A stretch of DNA of 64,000 bases from Amyelois transitella (lineage: Eukaryota; Arthropoda; Insecta; Lepidoptera; Pyralidae): NCBI RefSeq assembly GCF_032362555.1, contig NC_083526.1:2872001-2936000 (forward strand), read 5' to 3'. Shown one piece after another: positions 1 to 10,500 of the stretch. Both the position numbers and the translations under genes were made by a program. How positions within the stretch are numbered: the first letter of the stretch is position 1; the number at the start of each line of letters is the position of its first letter. The notes under the pieces are model-generated. The model was not told where the DNA came from, did not search any database, and was given only the letters and a program-made list of their open reading frames with translations.

Positions 1-99
1 GGGAGGTAGCCCAGGTATATCTTGAGCCATGTGTACCAAATTGAATCTTTCAATTACTCATAGTTTGATTGCTTATCGGAAATAAGGGAAAATATCGCG

Positions 100-530
100 A
101 TGAAACTTGCACGTTTAGGCAATTGGACACACTTAACATGATCGAATATGCTTTAAGTTTCCCTTGCAAAGGTCGCGGAGGTCATATGGGAGTTGCTTCG
201 TGTGAAAACCTGACTCACTCTAGTGAATAGAATACATTTATTTTGAAAATTGGATACAAGGCATCACTTATTGACGTCACATAACTTAAATATAATTAAA
301 ACTACTACCGCTTCCAAAGCGCATGTGTAGAAGAAGCGGCGGAACAAACTACACTGTTACTGTCAATTTACAAATATAGATCTCTTAAATCTAAATCGTG
401 GACGAATGCACATTGCCTACATTAAAAAACATGAATGAATGTAAAACTAAGTGTCGTAGTCAAAAGGCGCATCCCGAAACCTCTTTACTCGTAGAGAGTT
501 GAGGATGTAACCGAGACTAATGCCAAGAGA
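100..530 (-). repeat. Family D repeat split by a family C repeat
   Basis: Family D (read on -: ggttgcatcctcaactctct..., 'gagtcaggttttcacacgaa', 'gacctccgcgacctttgcaa', '...tgcctaaacgtgcaagtttc') is seen at 100-222 and resumes near 455-530. Between them a family C copy (about 224-352, containing ccgcttccaaagcgcatgtg and agaagaagcggcggaacaaa) plus about 100 bases interrupts it. Other D copies: 15057-15200, 25196-25344, 26035-26140, 49722-49925, 50262-50500, 53652-53870, 58438-58525. Confidence 0.6.
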
Positions 531-806
531 ATGATGATCCAAGTCTTCTCCTCAAATTTAAGAGCTTACTCTGTGTCGGTGGAATTAAGTGGAGTTTTCT
601 TCATCCATGTCTTTTGACTGTAATTTTTTTTTATTTTTGGTAAACTGTAACTTTTACTTTTTGCTTTATTTGATCAAAATATTTTATTCTTGGTCCTCCT
701 CTTCCTCTCTTTTCATTAATTTAATCCAAGTATGGAGTAAAAAAAAAAAACTAGCTAACAAATATTAAGTGTCATTCATACAACATTTTAATCCTTCTTG
801 TTTCAG

Positions 807-3800
807 CGTTCAACGCCATCTTCCAGAACTCCGTATACGGCGTAGCGGCCCGACTTCCACCCAAATACACTGGCGCCGTGGTCTTCGGCTCCAACATCTG
901 TGGCACCTTGGTGGTGTTCCTGGACTGGGGGTCCCATAGCTTCGGCAGTATACGAACGGCAGCCATATACTACTTCATAGCAGGAATATTGGTTTTGCTC
1001 GTCTGCTTTGATACGTACTTCGCTCTGCCACTTAATGTGAGTAATTTGAAGTGCTCAACTTAACTATAGTTTTATACATACATACGTATAGTCACGTCTT
1101 TATCCCTTTCGGGGGAGATAGAGCCAACAATCTTGAAGAGACTGATTGGCCGCGTTCTGCTGTTTGGCTTTATGAAAGAATTGAGATTCAAATAGTGACA
1201 GGTTGCAAGCCCATCGCCTAAAATAAGAATTCCAAGATTATAAGCCTGTCCCTTAGTCGCCTCTTACGACATCCATGGGAAATGAGATGGAGTGGTTCTA
1301 TTCTTTTTTATATTGGTGCCGGGAACCACACGGCACACATAGTTTTATTATAGAACAAAAGTTACATATAGTAGTGTTTCTTTATTTATTTTTTATTTAT
1401 TTAATATTTATTTGAACAAAATAAAATGTACAAAAGGCAGACTTAATGTCCTTTGCCAATTTTTACCAGTCTACCAAACAGAAAAACTTTGAGTTGGGTG
1501 CGTTGGGTGAAGTTCACATGCATTTACACATATATATAATACACTAGCTGTGCCCGCGACTTCGTCCGCGTGGAGTAGTTATTTTGGGCATCATTGAAGG
1601 ATGAATAATTTTCCCCGTTCTTTTCACATTTTTCATTATTTCGATGCTCCTTATAGTTGCAGCGTGATGTTGTATAGCCTAAAGCCTTCCTCGTTAAATG
1701 ATCTGTTCAACGCTAAAATATTTTTTCAATTCGAGTCAGTATTTCTTGAGATTAGTGCGTTCAAACAAACAAACTCTTCAGTTTTATTATATTAATAAAG
1801 ATTAAATCTCTAATATTTAATTTCCAGAGGTTCTACCGCTACCACGACACGCTCCAGCAGCGCACCCTGCGCGTGAACCCCGCGCTGGCGGCGCACGATG
1901 CGCGCGCGCCGCCGCCCAAGCGGCCGCCGTACTGCGCCATAGTGCGGCAGGCGTGGGTGCAGCTCTACAATATCTTCGTCATATTCTTCGTCACGTTGAC
2001 TATATTCCCCGCGGTTCACTCAGGTGTGTTTGTTAAAATTTATTGCATACCTACTAGCGACCCGCTCCGGCTTCGCACGGGTGCAAAATTCGGAAAAAAA
2101 TATACATAAAAACCTTCCTCTTGAATCACTCTACCTGTTACAAAAAACCGCATCGAAATCCGTTGCGTAATTTTAAAGATTTAAGCATACAGACAAACAG
2201 ACTAAAATAGCGACTTTGTTTTATACTATGTAGTGATAAAAAAAATAACAAATTTGAATCAATAGAATAGAATAGATTTATTTTCAAAATTGGATTGGTA
2301 CGAGGTATCACTTATTGACGTCGCGTAACTTAAATCTAATTATAACCACTACCGCTCCCAAAGCGCATGTGTAGAAGAAGCGGCGGAACAAACTACACTG
2401 CAGCATTTTCATCGGACGTCAATATATAAATATAATGTTGTCGCTTCAATAAAATATAAAATGCCAACATAAAATCAATGTTGGCGCTTGTTATCTTTCT
2501 CTCTCACACACTACCTTTACGTCTCAATCTTTCATTTCACTCTTCTCTCGTTCGGTCTGCCCCGGTCTTACTATGCTCTAGCATGATGTGTGACGAATGT
2601 GGATTATCACAAATAAAAAAAAAATGCAGTCATATTGTTGGTTAATTTTAAGACACATTCCTAAGTAATAACATACATACATAAAATCACGCCTCTTTCC
2701 GGGAGGGGTAGGCAGAAACTACCTCTTTCCACTTGCCACGGTCTCTGCATATTTCCTTTGCTTCATCCACATTCATAACTCTCTTCATGCAAGCTCGGCG
2801 GTTTCGGGTATTTTTGACCTGACTTATTAAGTAATAACAATAAGGAATAAAGATTATGATTAAATAAAAAAAATGTTGTTCCCACTCCAACGCAGTGATG
2901 TCACTAAATATAGTGTCATCATAATTTAACAGTGGGTAAATAAACGCTTGCTAAAACACACGCATATTCTATTGTGAGTTTGTGTGCACCTAAGTTTTGC
3001 TACAATTTTAGCTATATGTTGATTACTAAGTTCTAATAATACTTTTGCCTAAAACGTGGAAAAAATAATTATTTCAATGTGTAGTGCCGTGTGGTTCCCG
3101 GTACCAATAAAAAAAAGAATAGGACCACTCCATCTCGTTCCCATGGATGTCGTAAAAGGCGACTAAGGGGTAGGCTTATAAACTTGGGATTCTTCTTTTA
3201 GGCGATGGGCTAGCAACCCGTCACTATTTGAATCTCAATTCTATCATTAAGCCAAACAGCTGAACATGGCCTATCAGTCTTTCAAGACTGTTGGCTCTGT
3301 CTACCCCGTAAGGGATAAAGACGTGATCATATGTATGTACATATGTATAATCCAGATTGAACCCATTGAGTTGTTCCATTGTGAGACATGTGGGCGGATT
3401 TAATTAACAAAAAGGTAGATAGGTACTTACTTAACATTATCAGTAAGAATTAAAATTAAACACAGATTGTTCCCCATAGCATGCTGGGTTTGCCTGTAAC
3501 CGGTCGAGCAATTAGAACGAACCTTATTGTATTTATAATCTCTGTATTTACTGTTGTATCGATTGTTGGTGAACTGAATAAATAAATAATAAATAAAAAT
3601 AAATTTTCTCCTAGTGGTCCCGTGGGCAAGTGAAACAACGACTTGTTCTTTTAGACCAGAGAGTCCCAAACTTATTTTGTCTACTGCCCACTTTGAGAAT
3701 AAATATTTTTTTAGCGCCCCCATTTTTTCACCTATTTAAAAACCACTATAACTTCAAATTAGTTTAATTAATTATTGTGACCTATATATGTATATAATGC

Positions 3801-6357
3801 CTCTACACAACGCCCCCATTTTCTTTCTGGGTCTCTTACCGCCCCCCTTGAGACCTGCAGCCCACAAGGGGGCGTTATCGCCCACTTTGGGAAAGACTGG
3901 TTTAGACATACTGGCTTCGGTAAATCACGTGGTTCCTTCTTGTTCCAGAAATCCAACCGATCACGGACGGCTTCCTCGGTAACAACTTCGTGCGGGTGAC
4001 GTGTTTCCTCACGTTCAACTTTATGGCCATGATAGGCAACATCACGGCCAGCTTGTGGCAATATGTGAGTATACAGCATATTTTATTTGTTTGGAAAACA
4101 CGTGTATATATTATATAATTAAGAATAATATGCCGTGTGGCTCCCGGCACCAATACAAAAAATAATAGGACCACTCCATCTCTTTCCCATGGATGTCGTA
4201 AAAGTCGACTAAGGGATAGGCTTACAAACATGGCATTCTTTTTTAGGCGATGGGCTAGCAACAGTAGCAACCTCTCACTATTTGGATCTCAATTCTATCA
4301 TTAAGCCAAATAGCTGAACGTGGCTATTCAGTCTTTTCAAGACTGTTGGCTCTGTCTTCCCCGCAAGGGATATAGACGTGACCATATGTATGTATTAAGA
4401 ATAATGTATTGGTGCCTATATTTGAACTAGAAAGCACTCGCTGCTCCAGCTAAAACAGCAGATACTTTGAACTTCTGCCCACGTTGGAATTTTTTTTCTT
4501 ACTCCTAGACTACGTAACCTAAATAAGGAACTTTCATGGCAAATTTCAACTTAATTTAAAAAAACAATTGTTGAGCGTAACTGGCAATTCGAAAGATGCA
4601 GTCTCTGCCTATCGCTCCGAGAGAAAGGCGTAAGTTTATGTACATACATACATATGGTCACGTCTATATCCCTTGCGGGGTAGACAGAACCAACAATGAA
4701 TGGCCACATTCAGCTATTTAGCTTATTGATAGAATCGAGATTTAAATAGTGACAGGTTGCTAACCCATCGCCTAAAAAGAATCCCAAGTTTGTAACCCCT
4801 GAGATAAAATTTGTGTAATGTACATACAAAATATATACCGTGTGGTTCCCGGCACCAATAAAAAAAGAATAGGACCACTCCATCTTGTTCCCATGGATGT
4901 CTTACCTAAAAGGCGACTAAGGGAAAGGCTTATAAACTTGGGATTCTTCTTTTAGGCAATGGGCTAGCAACCCGTCACTATTTGAATCTTAATTCTATCA
5001 TTCAGGCCAAACAGTTGAACGTGGTCTATCAGTCTTTTCAAGACTGTTGGCTCTGTCTACCCCGTAAGGGATAAAGACGTGATCATATGTATGTATGTAC
5101 AAAATATAGTTATATTTATATCTTTCCTTTCCACAGCCGACCCGCCGCTGGCTGTCAGTGTTCACGACACTCCGCTTCCTGTTCATCCCGTTCTTCCTCC
5201 TCTGCAACTACAAGCCGGCGTCGCGGTCGCTGCCTATCCTCGTGTCCAACGACTGGGTGTACTGGGCGGGCTCGGCGCTGTTCGGCTGGAGCTCCGGCCA
5301 CGGCAGCTCGCTGGCCATGATGTATGTCAGCGGCGGGTAAGTGATACATACATACATACATATGGTCACGTCCATATCCCTTGCGGGGTAGACAGAGCCC
5401 GCCGCGCCAGACTCCTGCCGCCGCTGCCGCGACCTGCTGTGGGGCCCGCTGCAGGTGAATGCTGCATATCAGTCTTGGAAAGACTGAATGGCCACGTTCA
5501 GCCATTTGGCTTAACGATAGAATTGAGATTCAACTAGTGACAGGTTGCTAGCCCACCGTCTAAAAAAGAATCCCAAGTTTGTAAGTCTATCCCTTAGTCG
5601 CCTTTTACGACATGCATGGGAAAGAGATGGAGTGGTCCTATTATTTTTTGTATTGGTGCCGGGAGCTACACGGCACGGGTAAGTGATTCACTTTATAACT
5701 ATGATTATTGGGGTTTACCACGGGGTCTTTGTTTTATATTTGCGTTATCTCGGTTGAATTCTTAACTGTTGTGATGCTTCCGCGGCTCAGGGACCGCATT
5801 TAGACATTTCTTTCTTCCATTCCATCATCATCAGCACTTCCCCAGGCGTAAACGGTGGCAGTAATTTAAATTTATTTTTATATATATTCTATACGAGCTA
5901 AGACGGTAGTCATACTATTGGAAATATCTTACACTTCTAAATTGTGTCCATACGTGGAATCTGGGTCCTCAAAGAATTCGCAATTCTACTGGAAATAAAT
6001 TAGGGATTAATGCCATTAGAGCGATTTTTTAGTTGTGGCAACTATTTTTGTCATAGCTGCTCACATGCATACAACTTTTTTATATCCGTGAAATATTACT
6101 GTTCAGTGTGGTCGTGATGCAACTGGACCTAAACAAGGAAGAGGGAGATTACTGTTCAAAGCTACATATTAAGCGAGCAATAAATTTATAAAATTGCTAT
6201 TCGGTCTAACGTTTTTTACTTTATTATTTCCAGCAATGTGGCTCCCGAACACGCATCTACAGCGGGCATGCTCGGCTCCGCCACCCTCGTCTCGGGCATC
6301 TTCAGCGGCCTCCTCTTCACCTACATATGTCCGCTGATCGTGAACATCAACATCTAG
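807..6357 (+). CDS. Equilibrative nucleoside transporter (SLC29/ENT), C-terminal five exons
   Basis: Multi-pass membrane transporter for nucleosides, 5' end outside the window. Coding exons read from GT/AG borders and phase: 807-1036, 1828-2023, 3949-4064, 5137-5336 and 6234-6357 (stop TAG 6355-6357); the phases join correctly. The five exons give about 288 residues. ENT hallmarks: FQNSVYGVAARLPPKYTGA in exon 1, VTCFLTFNF in exon 3, LRFLFIPFFLLCNYKP in exon 4 and the GHGSSLAMMYVSGG / NVAPEHASTAGML join between exons 4 and 5. These match the conserved C-terminal half of SLC29 proteins. Exon 1 starts with two bases of a split codon, so upstream exons exist; none is visible in 1-806. Exon 2 is very GC-rich and encodes a cytoplasmic-looking Ala/Pro/Arg loop. 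Introns hold several element A copies and a hAT MITE. Which ENT paralogue it is cannot be told. Confidence 0.93.
1076..1338 (-). mobile_element. Element A SINE, full length, with TSD
   Basis: Reference copy of the commonest repeat in the window, 263 bp. Read on -, it starts gtgccgtgtggttcccggc, carries the block tcccatggatgtcgtaagag, the core ttaggcgatgggcttgcaac and ends ..gatatagacgtgac-like sequence with a TATG/ATAC-type tail. A 10-bp target-site duplication atagttttat flanks it (1066-1075 and 1339-1348), showing retroposition. It lies in ENT intron 1. Confidence 0.85.
1385..1500. repeat. Interspersed repeat fragment (family E)
   Basis: Contains the stretch gtacaaaaggcagacttaat, found with variations at 45205-45325 and 49625-49725, where it runs on to 'taatgctaatagcatt' and 'gccattgggttaagca'. 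Family unknown; probably the end of a retroelement. Confidence 0.5.
1543..1800 (-). repeat. Interspersed repeat M (ctagctgtgcccgcg type)
   Basis: Begins ctagctgtgcccgcgacttc and ends near gttttattatattaataaag; on - it starts with an (actaatattataaagct)-like head and 'gaagagtttgtttgtttgaa'. Two other copies are at 43099-43858 and 54968-55200 in the opposite orientation. It resembles a widespread lepidopteran short repeat, but I do not assign a class. It ends 27 bp before ENT exon 2. Confidence 0.6.
2051..2240 (+). repeat. Retroelement 3'-end-like repeat (ctagcgacccgctccgg type)
   Basis: Starts tactagcgacccgctccggc and contains gcatcgaaatccgttgcgta and ttgttttatactatgtagtg. This layout is common in insect genomes as a short retroelement end. 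Only one clear copy in the window; lies in ENT intron 2. Confidence 0.5.
2262..2415. repeat. Family C repeat
   Basis: Near-identical to 224-352: shares cacttattgacgtc, ccaaagcgcatgtgtagaag and agcggcggaacaaactacac. A more diverged copy is at 13565-13735 and a partial one at 17800-17930, which add 'atcttttggtttcaca'. Family not identified. Confidence 0.65.
2665..2822 (-). mobile_element. LINE 3'-end fragment (same family as 59665-63067)
   Basis: A (TATG)n tail followed on - by codons for ..CRDRGKWKEVVSAYPSRKEA, matching the C terminus of the large LINE ORF. Truncated at the 5' side after the AGGTCAAAAATACCC stretch. Lies in ENT intron 2. Confidence 0.85.
3084..3350 (+). mobile_element. Element A SINE, full length
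   Basis: Head gtgccgtgtggttcccggta at 3084, block cccatggatgtcgtaaaagg, core ggcgatgggctagcaacccg and tail gtgatcatatgtatgtacat. About 265 bp, in ENT intron 2. No clean target duplication seen. Confidence 0.8.
3657..3899. mobile_element. hAT-like MITE in an ENT intron
   Basis: A 243-bp non-autonomous DNA element. It begins CAGAGAGTCCCAAAC and ends in the near-complement GTTTGGGAAAGACTG-like terminus, so terminal inverted repeats start CAG and end CTG. It is flanked by 8-bp direct repeats ttttagac (3649-3656) and gtttagac (3900-3907), one mismatch. CAG termini plus an 8-bp duplication fit hAT elements. The interior has C-runs and G-runs near both ends and no coding capacity. Its right end is about 50 bp before ENT exon 3. 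Confidence 0.7.
4130..4393 (+). mobile_element. Element A SINE, full length, with TSD
   Basis: Head tgccgtgtggctcccggcac, tail gtgaccatatgtatgt. A 12-bp duplication attaagaataat flanks it at 4118-4129 and 4394-4405. In ENT intron 3, 65 bp after exon 3. Confidence 0.88.
4588..4800. mobile_element. LINE 3' end joined tail-to-tail to a truncated element A
   Basis: 4588-4638 reads on + as the end of the LINE (gatgcagtctctgcctatcg then aaggcgtaag). From about 4640 an element A copy in reverse orientation follows, starting at its own acatacatacatatggtcac tail and stopping near 4800 after gtttgtaac. The two tails meet as an inverted simple repeat. Confidence 0.75.
4836..5097 (+). mobile_element. 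Element A SINE, full length, with TSD, next to ENT exon 4
   Basis: Head accgtgtggttcccggcacc, tail gtgatcatatgtatgtatg. An 11-bp duplication tacaaaatata occurs at 4825-4835 and 5098-5108. The right duplication ends 28 bp before exon 4 (5137), so the insertion sits where a branch point would be expected. Confidence 0.88.
5346..5676 (-). mobile_element. Element A SINE whose insertion duplicated the ENT exon 4 donor site
   Basis: Reverse-orientation element A: its ATAC-type tail is at 5346 and its head ends cggcac at 5676. The 11-bp duplication gggtaagtgat is at 5335-5345 and 5677-5687. The left copy contains the exon 4 border and its GTAAGT donor (5337-5342), so an identical donor now lies after the SINE. 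The copy also carries a GC-rich insertion of about 72 bp (5399-5470) absent from other copies. Confidence 0.88.
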
Positions 6358-7485
6358 CGACCACTCAAACTGGCACACGCCTTCTGGAACATACTCCGGG
6401 GAGTCTGACAGTGAAATGTCACACTCAGTGCCCGTTGAGACATAGATGTGTAGTGTTAGTGCAACTGTGAAGTGAATAGACAATTGTTGTAGGCTCCGCA
6501 AAGCCTTATAAGTGAAGTGCCCAAAATAGGTGATAAATTTTTTGCAGAAGACTATTTATCAACTTGACTTAACTCTAACTTGACATATGTTTCTCGAAAA
6601 TGACTTCTGTTGTCTTCTATTAAACGATTCCTATAAGACACGACTGCCCTAGAACGAATAGGATTTCGAAACGAAGTTTTAACGTCCATTATCTAATGAC
6701 GATATTATGTTAAAACAAATAACATTTTTTTACTGAAGCAAAGTATAAAGCAGTAATTGTCTTAAAATCCAGCAGAAATAAATGACAGCTTTAAAAATGT
6801 CGGCTCAGTTAATTCTAAGGCAAACATTTAAAAACTTCATGATTGATATTATTCAGCTATTGACCGAAGTTAGAAAATGGAGGTGAAGCGGAGTGTCTTG
6901 TTATTTGACCAAACAAACCAATTTGGTATACATTTTTTTAATGTATTTTCTATTATTTGATGCCTTTGCATTTTTATCTCAGTTCATGAATAACTGATAA
7001 AAGTTATTAAGGTAGGTTGGTTGGTACCTATTGAACATTATTTGTTCCTGTTTGCATGTGTATACAAACAAACATACTCTTATATGAAATACATGCTTTT
7101 ACTTCATCTCACCTTTATGTTTGACCACTACAGAATGAATATTTATGAATTATTTCATCATGAAATCAAATTTGAGTATTTACAAAACCAAATCAAACTA
7201 AATGCAGAGAACTGCCTAAATGAGACTATATTTGTATAAAATAATGTAGAAAATAAATGGATACTGTTTGTCTTGCCAATAGATAGTTATGAATAGGACT
7301 AAATAATAACATACAAAATGGTTAAACTAGATACATATATTACAGAATTAGCTAGGCCCAAAGTTATCTCATGTTATGAGATATTTGATATAAAAACGGA
7401 AAATTAAGTACCTTTTGGTAATAAGTCACAGAGGTCAGTAATAGCTATATCAGCTTAATTTTTACAATATCATGTATTAATTAAG
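6358..7485 (+). other. ENT 3' untranslated region and flank
   Basis: AT-rich DNA after the ENT stop codon with no convincing ORF. A canonical AATAAA at 6777-6782 gives a plausible 3' end about 420 bases after the stop. A further AAATAAA-like site near 7250 could be used instead. The 72-codon ORF inside (7021-7239) has no recognisable features. Confidence 0.5.
6777..6782 (+). terminator. Candidate poly(A) signal of the ENT gene
   Basis: First exact AATAAA I found after the ENT stop codon, about 420 bases downstream, in an AT-rich context. No transcript evidence is available. Confidence 0.4.
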
Positions 7486-7575
7486 CATACATATGGTCAC
7501 GTCTATATCTCTTTTGGGTAAGACGGAGCCAGCAGTCTTGGAAGACTGACAGGCCATGTTCATCCATGTTCAAGT
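7486..7575 (-). mobile_element. Element A fragment
   Basis: Only the tail third of the element: catacatatggtcacgtcta, then agccagcagtcttggaagac and aggccatgttca. Confidence 0.7.
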
Positions 7576-10500
7576 TTGTATTAATTAAAACATTTTAAAA
7601 ATGTTGTTATTATTTAGTCCTATTGGAAAATATGTAAAGGAATTGCTTATGCTTTGACAATGTATTGGTAAATTAAGATACTATAAATTAATAAATATAT
7701 CCAGTGCAGTACTAAGCTACCCTTATATCAAAGGTATAATATCGCCTTGCAACAGTTTCACGAATGTTTAAACTATTGACCTTGATTTTTTCACCTCATT
7801 GTAAAGACTATATATACTCTTAGTTTTCATAGGACATAGTTTTCATTTAAATTCAAATAATACATTGAAATTGGAAATTAAAGTTGTATGAAAGCTAGTG
7901 TGTACAGGTCTTAATAACTCATATGTATAACAATATCGAAATTATATTGATTAACAAGATATTTATGATATGAACATTTGCATTTGTATAAGGTTATATA
8001 TTGTTCAAGTTTGTTAGTACTATAGAGATTTTTTATCGTAGCTAGTACAATGTATGTAAATTTACGTGAATAAGATTATTTGAATGTCATCATAATGATA
8101 AGTAATTATATGTGGAATTGACATAGATTTGTGAGTAAATATGTCTTGAAAGAAACAGGATGCTGCCTATATGAGTCTACCATTGTTTGAGTTTGAATAC
8201 TTTCAACAAGGGTTTCATGGGTAGGCCACTAGCTTGTGGCACGGCTTTTTTTTGTAGAGGCTTGTTTTTTTTTTCGAATTGACTCAAGATTATAAAAATA
8301 CATCATTATTGTATATTGTTCTCAAAATATACTAAACAAATGACGCTATTCCCATTTCCTAACTATTAGTTTTTAACATTATTTTTGATGTTCAAGAATT
8401 ACTCAGATATTATGAAAATCCAAAGTGCTACTATTTTAAGTAAATAGGTTTATATAATTATATGTTTGACGCACATTTTTTTTGCAAATGATTTATATGG
8501 CAAAAATATTACACATTGAACTTAAAGAAATTATCGGAATATGAAAATAAAAATATTTTGTCGTATAAATCCTCTAATTATTTTAATAAAATTAGTAAGA
8601 TCGTTGCATTTTTAGACTAGGCTGACATGCATCATTATTAATTATACCTAGTTTTATTATAAACTAATAATGTTATAAGAAAACCTCATTAAAATACGAT
8701 AGTTATCATTTGCGATACGTTTTTGTATATTGAGTATGATTCCATTGAATTGTCAAACCTTCTATTCTACATACATTTTTATAAGACAAAATATCTGGTT
8801 ATCTTTGTCTTATTTTATGTATAACATTAACAAGTTGACCCTTTTTACATTCATTTACTAGTTTAAGTTTTTATTTAAATGTGTCACGATGCTTGATTTT
8901 GATAATTGGCAAATTAGGGAATAATTTTTAAAATATTCTTCAGTGACAACTATTTTTTCTTTCATCGCTTAAGCGTGAATTTTATGTATTATGTAGTATA
9001 TTTGTTGAAATTACATGAATACTATGTCGTCTTTTCTAACAAATCACGTTTGACAGACTGAAATACTAACATTGTTTAAGTTTTACATGACGCTAATAAT
9101 TATAGGTTATCTCTTTCGAATAAGTTGTCAAAGAAAGAGAACTGTACACTTTTGAATAACTAGTGTCACTAAGTCTTACGTCTAATTATTTACAGAAGGT
9201 GCTCTGATATTATTTAGGCAGTTTTAACTAGCTTTATGGTGGCATAAAAAAATCATAGTACAACTTAAACATGCCAAACTGACCAATCATGTTTCATTTC
9301 TAATGAACGGAGAGCTGTGGTTGGTTCCCTTAATTTGAAAAAAAAAAACCCCTAAAATTCTTCGCCAATTTTCTTTTGATGATTAAACCTTTGATGAATG
9401 AAAATTAAAATTAACTAAGAAAGATGAAACGCTTCGTCTTTGATTGAAAATTATAATGTTTTTTTTATTAATGGGGTTTTCTGAAAAATTACACCTAATG
9501 GAAATACAACTCTTTGGTATAAGTTAAATCCTTTTGAAATTCTGAATATATAACTTAAAGTGATCGCTAGTTAAAACTCGCTTAAGTACAATTTGCCAAA
9601 AACCAATATATTCAAGTGCCTATAGATATCAAATGTCAGGTTATTTTTTATTTAGCATACCTAGAAATGATTTGTTTTGTGAACATTTCCCCTTATCCCC
9701 GAGTGGTTGTTATACTTTATTTATTACTTAGTAAACATATTTTAATTTCAAAGTTTTATTTTATTTTATCCTTACGTTCCCTTTTTTAGTAGAAGTAGTT
9801 AGTAGTAGAGCTATATTAAAAATTGTAGATAGAATCATTTCACTATCATTTTATTCTTGCCATTTTTCACGAAAATCTATTTTAATTTTAATGAGACCCA
9901 GAGAAAGGGCTATTTTCAATCTTGATACAGAAATACCACTTTTATAAATCTTATCGGCAATTTTTGACGGCGCCGCAGAATGGTGCGCCATTAAAAACTC
10001 AATAAGATAATGACCTTCTTACAAGTTAAAATCAATAATAATTCAATAAGGGCGAAGTATAGTCTACTCGCTCTGACAATGATAGGTTCCAATATTTTTG
10101 TGCCATGAAAATGTGGTAATACTGTACGGAACTAAGAAAACTGATGAAAATGTAAAGGTGAATAGACAGTGAGAGAATCAGAAGATATGTAACAGTAATC
10201 GTGTAATCATAATTATCATACAGATAAATGTCCAGTCATCTGCAGGAGTCACATTCTTAAAAAATGTTCCTAAACTTGAAGTGACGAAGTCTTATCAAAC
10301 AAGTATATAAAATCGTGTATGACATAATCGCAATAATGACAATAACATTAGGTTTTTATTAGCACTTTTAAACAAATAGCCAAAATATTAAATTATTTAT
10401 GGATATACAGATGTTTAAAGGTAATCTAGGATGTTGAAGTTCCATATCGTATGATAATAAACATAAAAATGAATATATAACCTAAAAACAATACTTTCCT

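Noticed and set aside
5079-5537. 152-codon ORF on + overlapping ENT exon 4
   Set aside because: It reads exon 4 in a wrong frame and runs into SINE sequence; the ENT frame is the coding one.
7021-7239. 72-codon ORF after the ENT gene
   Set aside because: No signal peptide, motif or codon bias; lies in the likely 3' UTR or flank.
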